Below, one piece after another: positions 6,910 through 9,572 of a stretch of 9,572 nt of DNA. Source of the stretch: an uncultured Bacteroidota bacterium (lineage in GTDB: Bacteria > Bacteroidota > Bacteroidia > Chitinophagales > Chitinophagaceae); the NCBI GenBank assembly GCA_903881265.1, contig CAIRSV010000173.1:1-9572 (forward strand). The letters run 5' to 3'. The notes beneath the pieces were generated by a model. It worked only from the letters and a program-made list of their open reading frames with translations. It was not told where the DNA came from and made no database searches. Position 1 is the first letter of the stretch; every line of letters starts with the position of its first letter. Made by a program: the position numbers and the translations under genes.

Positions 6910-7440
6910 TTAATTGTGAGGTTGAGTAATCGCTACTTGTATCTGAGCAAGATGATGATTGCCGTGCCATGCATACAGACAGATTACATCGTTAATAGAA
7001 AAACTGCGCTGATATTGGGTATGAAAATACGTGCGATTGCGTTGCTCCTCGCTTAATGATTCGAGTAGCTTCACAAGTTTTCTGTGGATAGCAAATAACA
7101 TCGTGATGGTATTATTAAATGGCAAATCATAATCGGCGGTTTCGGCCCAACGATCTTCTTGATAGGCATTAATCGAAGGATTTTCGTCGGTAAGTGCGAG
7201 CTTGATACGAAGGATTGCATTCATATGACTGTCGCCGCAATGATGTATCACTTGATTGATTGTCCAACCACCTTCTCTATATCTCAACTGCAACTGATCT
7301 GCATCTAAGTGTTGAACCACATACTCTAATCGCATTGGAAAGGTTTCGATATCAAGCAGGTATTGTGTCAGCAGATTTGCCGTATATTCTGCAGGGTATT
7401 CGCAGGGGCCAATTGGGTAACGTTGTTGCACTGACGTCAT
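6910..7440 (-). CDS. YfiT/BstA-type DinB-fold metal-dependent enzyme
   Basis: A 176-residue protein of the YfiT/DinB superfamily, four-helix metal-binding proteins. B. subtilis YfiT is annotated as a metal-dependent hydrolase and relatives (BstA) as thiol S-transferases. Signature motifs are complete: an N-terminal RYPIGPCEYP (7-16), YREGGWTINQVIHHCGDSHMN (54-74) with His66/His67, the LTDENPSINAYQEDRWAE segment (83-100) and a C-terminal YAWHGNHHLAQI (156-167), whose His159 and His163 with His67 would form the metal site. The frame stays open 80 codons upstream to 7680, but that extension runs through tandem and palindromic repeats and lies above the TACATTTG promoter box. ATG 7438-7440 gives the standard family length. 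A short lipoprotein follows after 11 bases. Substrate unknown; detoxification of a thiol or electrophile is a family-based guess. Confidence 0.9.
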   Translation of the reverse strand: MTSVQQRYPIGPCEYPAEYTANLLTQYLLDIETFPMRLEYVVQHLDADQLQLRYREGGWTINQVIHHCGDSHMNAILRIKLALTDENPSINAYQEDRWAETADYDLPFNNTITMLFAIHRKLVKLLESLSEEQRNRTYFHTQYQRSFSINDVICLYAWHGNHHLAQIQVAITQPHN

Positions 7441-7459
7441 AAACTTAATTGTATGTAAA

Positions 7460-7486
7460 CAAATGTACGAATGATCAACGAGACAA
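7460..7486 (-). promoter_or_regulatory. Promoter of the yfiT-like/lipoprotein unit
   Basis: On the minus strand TTG (plus CAA 7484-7486), a 16-base spacer and TACATTTG (plus 7460-7467) fit the Bacteroidota pattern, with a spacer slightly short. Transcription would begin near 7453, about 13 bases before the ATG at 7440. This supports the short 176-residue start. Confidence 0.55.
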
Positions 7487-7495
7487 TTGACTCGT
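7478..7495. promoter_or_regulatory. 18-bp near-perfect palindrome over the -33 region
   Basis: ACGAGaCAATTGaCTCGT pairs at 8 of 9 positions around its centre (only A/A fails). It covers the -33 element of the yfiT-like promoter, the expected place for a dimeric repressor or activator site. No regulator gene is adjacent. Confidence 0.4.
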
Positions 7496-7536
7496 CGTGA
7501 ATGAGCCGGCAAGATAATCGCTTTAGGGATAAAACA

Positions 7537-7586
7537 CTTCGGCAAGCTCAGTGCTTCGACAAGCTCAGTGCTTCGACAAGTTAGGC
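7537..7586. repeat. 17-bp tandem repeat, about three units
   Basis: Units at 7537-7553 (CTTCGGCAAGCTCAGTG), 7554-7570 (CTTCGACAAGCTCAGTG) and a degenerate third from 7571 (CTTCGACAAGTTAGGC). Units 1 and 2 differ by one base. Each unit can fold a small GCTT-CGAC-AAGC type hairpin with its neighbour. Similar CACTGAGCTTGTCGAAG sequences are, from memory, common dispersed intergenic repeats in bacterial and especially Bacteroidota genomes. Spacers are absent, so this is not a CRISPR. Confidence 0.8.
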
Positions 7587-7635
7587 TTTGCGCATGTCGA
7601 ACGGTATGGTTAGAATAATGGTGGAATAGATTATT

Positions 7636-7660
7636 GACACGGGTTGCAAACCCGCGCCAG
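7636..7660. repeat. Short palindromic (REP-like) intergenic repeat
   Basis: A perfect 6-bp stem CGGGTT-GCA-AACCCG at 7640-7654 within a GC-rich patch (GACACGGG ... CCCGCGCCAG) in otherwise AT-rich DNA. From memory this resembles a dispersed palindrome of Bacteroidota intergenic DNA. It lies between the tandem repeat and the insertion sequence. Confidence 0.5.
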
Positions 7661-7699
7661 CAAACATACTTAGAGTACACTAGGACTAGCGGGGTGGTC

Positions 7700-7860
7700 A
7701 GGCTGTTCGACTTTCTCTCAATGAAGCGAACTCCATTAAAACCCGAGAATAACTGTTCTTGCGCTTCTTATTTTTGTATAGTCTTTAGTAAAGCTGTCCG
7801 AACATTGATGTTTATAGAACTCGGTCGACATTCTAGCTTGAAGTGTAATTGGGTTTTTTA
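7700..7860 (+). ncRNA. Candidate IS110 bridge RNA
   Basis: Three stem-loops follow one another between the left end of the IS and the recombinase gene. (1) 7705-7731: GTTCG, bulged A, CTTT, an 8-base loop, GAAG, CGAAC. (2) 7744-7761: CGAGAA, loop TAACTG, TTCTTG (one G-T pair). (3) 7791-7839: AAGC-TGTC-CGA pairing with TCG, GACA and GCTT, with bulges GTC and TTCTA and a 19-base terminal loop (7802-7820). A T6 run (7855-7860) could mark the 3' end, giving about 160 bases. IS110 elements are known to encode a bridge RNA of roughly this length in the left non-coding end, with a 5' stem-loop and two guide loops. Position and shape fit; the guides were not matched convincingly to the ends, so this is a candidate only. 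Confidence 0.4.
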
Positions 7861-7966
7861 ATAAACTTAATGTGATAAAACGATTGGTGGCATAGACCCC
7901 GTATAGAATATTCTCTATTACAACAAAACACTTCCTAAAGACATATTTTTCATTTCAAAACAAAAA

Positions 7967-9310
7967 ATGATGTCCACAAAACAGAAACAAAAATTAGATG
8001 TTGTAAATCCTCATTCCTGCGGTATCGATATTGGTTCAAGAAGCCATTACGTAGCCATTGGTCAGGGTAAAGATGATGTTCAGGAATTTGGTGTTTATAC
8101 CGAAGACCATCGTAAACTGATTGAATTTTTAAAAACACATCACATTAAGACAATTGCAATGGAAAGTACTGGCACTTATTGGCAAACACTTTTTACATCC
8201 TTGCAAGTTGCAGGCTTTGACGTAATCTTGGTTTGCGGCAATCAAACAAAAAATGTAAAGGGTAGAAAAACCGATGTACAAGACTGCCAATGGATACAAA
8301 AATTACATAGCTTAGGTTTACTATCGAATAGTTTTTTGCCAAGTGAATTTGTTGCTCAATTACGTATTTACAGTCGTCAACGACAGAAGTATATAAAAAT
8401 CCAAACGAGAATAATTAATCAAATGCAACGTGATTTACGTCAGATGAATATTCGTCTAGAAATAGCTTTACGAGATATTACGGGCAAGAGTGGCATGGCA
8501 ATTATTGAAGCTATATTGAATGGCGAACGAGATGCAAATAATTTAGCTTCATTGGTAGATTATCGAGTTAAAAAAAGTAAAGAAGAAATTGCAAAATCAT
8601 TAGAAGGTAATTGGAGTGAAGGTTATTTGTTTGTACTGCGTCAACATTATCAAGAATACAAATCCAACCTAATATTGGTTCAAGAATGTGAAATGGCTAT
8701 TGAACAAATTTTAAAAGAAAGGATGATTGACAATGAAATCGATATCACCGAATTTAAAGGGCAATTAAAAGCAAAGAAGAAGAACAAGAACACCCCTTCC
8801 ATTGATTTACAACAATACAGCTATCAATATTTTGGCGGTGTAGATTTGTTTGCCATTGAAGGTGTCAATCAAAATACAGTTCTTACCTTAATTTCAGAAG
8901 TAGGCTCAGACATTGATAAATTTCCAACGGCCAAAGCATTTGCTAGTTGGTTACATTTATCACCTAATCAAAAAGTGAGTGGTGGGCGAGTTTTAAGTAA
9001 CGGCACAAAACGAGGAGCCAATCCATTATCACAAGCCTTAAAAAGCAGTGCCAATGTAATAGGTAATATGAAAATTGGATTCTTAAATACATTTTTCAAA
9101 CGAATAAGTTATAAAAATGGAAGAAAGGAAGCCATCGCTGCTACAGCAAGAAAGCTAGCCGTAATTATTTGGAACATGCTAAAATATTATCAACCATACA
9201 AGCCTCAAAATACAGAAATAGTGGAAGGTAAAATACGAATGAGAAAGATTAAAGAAATTAAAAAGCTTTTCAACAAATATCAAATTCAAGTAAACGATAT
9301 TGCTATATAG
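7967..9310 (+). CDS. IS110-family DEDD transposase/recombinase
   Basis: A complete 447-residue IS110-family recombinase. The N-terminal RuvC-like domain carries the DEDD set: Asp21 (GIDIGSRSHYVA), Glu66 (AMESTGTYW), Asp103 and Asp106 (GRKTDVQDCQWIQKLHS). A helical, coiled-coil-like linker spans about 130-285 with LRxYxRQRQ and a Lys-rich patch (KGQLKAKKKNKN). The C-terminal Transposase_20 domain (about 289-410) has FAIEGVNQNTVLTLISEVG and SPNQKVSGGRVLSNGTKRGAN, where Ser338 of VSGG is the likely catalytic serine. It is longer than the roughly 325 residues of IS621 and belongs to the long NPH-x-x-GIDIGS type. Codon use is richer in A and T than the flanking genes, as expected for a mobile gene. 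ATG 7967 is followed at once by a second ATG; either may be used. No frameshift, so probably active. Confidence 0.95.
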   Translation: MMSTKQKQKLDVVNPHSCGIDIGSRSHYVAIGQGKDDVQEFGVYTEDHRKLIEFLKTHHIKTIAMESTGTYWQTLFTSLQVAGFDVILVCGNQTKNVKGRKTDVQDCQWIQKLHSLGLLSNSFLPSEFVAQLRIYSRQRQKYIKIQTRIINQMQRDLRQMNIRLEIALRDITGKSGMAIIEAILNGERDANNLASLVDYRVKKSKEEIAKSLEGNWSEGYLFVLRQHYQEYKSNLILVQECEMAIEQILKERMIDNEIDITEFKGQLKAKKKNKNTPSIDLQQYSYQYFGGVDLFAIEGVNQNTVLTLISEVGSDIDKFPTAKAFASWLHLSPNQKVSGGRVLSNGTKRGANPLSQALKSSANVIGNMKIGFLNTFFKRISYKNGRKEAIAATARKLAVIIWNMLKYYQPYKPQNTEIVEGKIRMRKIKEIKKLFNKYQIQVNDIAI

Positions 9311-9466
9311 TATTGATTTTCAGAGGATTAAAAACAGTTATATAGAATGCCGCTGCGCGAACATGGCGAACAGCGTGGGTGTCACAATAGGGGGACAAAA
9401 AAAGTGAAAACAACCGAAATCAGGGAATAATCAAAAACAAGGAATCCTTATTTTACGGGCCTTTGA
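9311..9466. other. Non-coding right flank of the IS
   Basis: No gene is seen. The first 37 bases are AT-rich like the IS. A sharp GC-rich patch follows (about 9349-9380) with a CGCTG (9351-9355) / CAGCG (9371-9375) hairpin. Then comes TGTCACAATAGGGGGACA (9380-9397) with TGTC/GACA ends and a 7-base A run, then AT-rich sequence up to the tRNA terminator. The patch may be host DNA or a decayed repeat at the insertion site. Confidence 0.5.
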
Positions 9467-9468
9467 GC

Positions 9469-9495
9469 AAAAAGAAAGCCCCCTAAAAAGGGGGC
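9469..9495 (-). terminator. Intrinsic terminator of tRNA-Leu
   Basis: On the minus strand a perfect 7-bp stem GCCCCCT-TTTT-AGGGGGC (plus 9478-9495) is followed by a T-rich tract CTTTCTTTTT (complement of plus 9469-9477). It begins 5 bases after the tRNA 3' end. This is the clearest intrinsic terminator in the window. Confidence 0.85.
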
Positions 9496-9499
9496 CTAG

Positions 9500-9572
9500 T
9501 GCCCAGAACAGGAATCGAACCTGCACATCCTTGCGAATACAAGATTTTGAGTCTAGCGCGTCTACCAATTCC
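9500..9572 (-). tRNA. tRNA-Leu (anticodon CAA), 5' end outside the window
   Basis: The minus strand reads from the D arm (GGAATTGGTAGACGCGC) through the anticodon loop CTCAAAA (anticodon CAA), a long variable arm (TATTC-GCAA-GGATG) typical of a class II tRNA, a T arm with GGTTCGATTCC and the acceptor strand TCTGGGC with discriminator A at 9500. CCA is not encoded. The acceptor 5' strand and the first D-stem bases, about 12, lie past the window edge. The anticodon stem pairs CTAGA with TCTTG and so has one T-T mismatch at the second pair. Confidence 0.93.

Larger units (their letters stand above)
7680..9350 (+). mobile_element. IS110-family insertion sequence, ends approximate
   Basis: An intact IS110-type recombinase gene with about 290 bases of structured non-coding DNA on its left and a short right flank. 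IS110 elements have no terminal inverted repeats and make little or no target duplication, so the ends cannot be read directly. The left limit is set after the palindromic repeat and before the first stem-loop. The right limit is set at the switch from AT-rich to GC-rich sequence near 9348. Both could be off by some tens of bases. The element lies between the yfiT-like promoter and the tRNA-Leu terminator and interrupts no recognisable gene. I see no second copy or partial copy in the window. Confidence 0.5.

Noticed and set aside
7537..7586. CRISPR array
   Set aside because: The 17-bp units are directly abutting with no spacers, and there are no cas genes.
7441..7680. 80-residue N-terminal extension of the yfiT-like gene
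   Set aside because: It translates the tandem and palindromic repeats and lies above the promoter; the family starts at the ATG at 7440.
7769..7776. TATTTTTG as a promoter for the transposase
   Set aside because: It matches the -7 pattern, but no -33 element is present and it lies inside the structured RNA candidate; it cannot be excluded.
7634..7861. 75-codon plus-strand open frame upstream of the transposase
   Set aside because: It spans a repeat and the structured RNA candidate, has no family resemblance and no start signals.
7902..9348. TATAGAAT copies as target-site duplications marking both IS ends
   Set aside because: This would leave only about 58 bases before the gene and 30 after it, too little for a bridge RNA, and IS110 elements do not usually make such duplications.

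Overview
The window looks like chromosomal DNA from a member of the Bacteroidota, probably Chitinophagia- or Sphingobacteriia-like. The signs are several upstream regions matching the Bacteroidota promoter pattern TTTG-N18/19-TAnnTTTG, little Shine-Dalgarno signal before most starts, small SC-type lipoproteins, an OmpH/Skp-like protein beside dprA and tpiA, and protein sequences of Bacteroidota character. No taxon below phylum can be fixed from the sequence alone.

Layout. Bases 1-1359 hold the 3' part of an ATP-dependent PEP carboxykinase gene (pckA), closed by a perfect 13-bp hairpin. A well-formed promoter then drives a small plus-strand cluster: an ISC-type [2Fe-2S] ferredoxin, an IscX-like iron-sulfur assembly protein and a DUF721 (DciA-like) protein. 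It runs tail-to-tail into a minus-strand cluster of dprA, an OmpH/Skp-like periplasmic protein and tpiA (read from 5161 down to 2543). A divergent promoter starts a small Ig-like lipoprotein (5242-5712), which again collides tail-to-tail with subunit A of a 3-oxoacid CoA-transferase (5709-6425, minus). Further right, minus-strand genes for a YfiT/BstA-type DinB-fold enzyme and a short lipoprotein form a two-gene unit that ends in a hairpin terminator.

The right third is accessory DNA. A 526-base stretch without genes (7441-7966) holds a palindrome over the yfiT-like promoter, a 17-bp tandem repeat, a short palindromic repeat and a structured block. It is followed by an intact IS110-family DEDD recombinase gene (7967-9310). 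The structured block (about 7700-7860: three stem-loops, then a T6 run) has the place, size and general shape expected of an IS110 bridge RNA. It is the best candidate for something undescribed here. The window ends in the 3' part of a tRNA-Leu(CAA) gene on the minus strand with a strong terminator, so the insertion sequence sits between the yfiT-like promoter and the tRNA terminator and breaks no recognisable gene.

Functionally the backbone genes are housekeeping: gluconeogenesis/glycolysis (pckA, tpiA), Fe-S assembly and electron transfer (fdx, iscX), DNA uptake or recombination (dprA), envelope biogenesis (ompH-like) and ketone-body/short-chain acyl-CoA metabolism (scoA). No phage, CRISPR or defence genes are visible.
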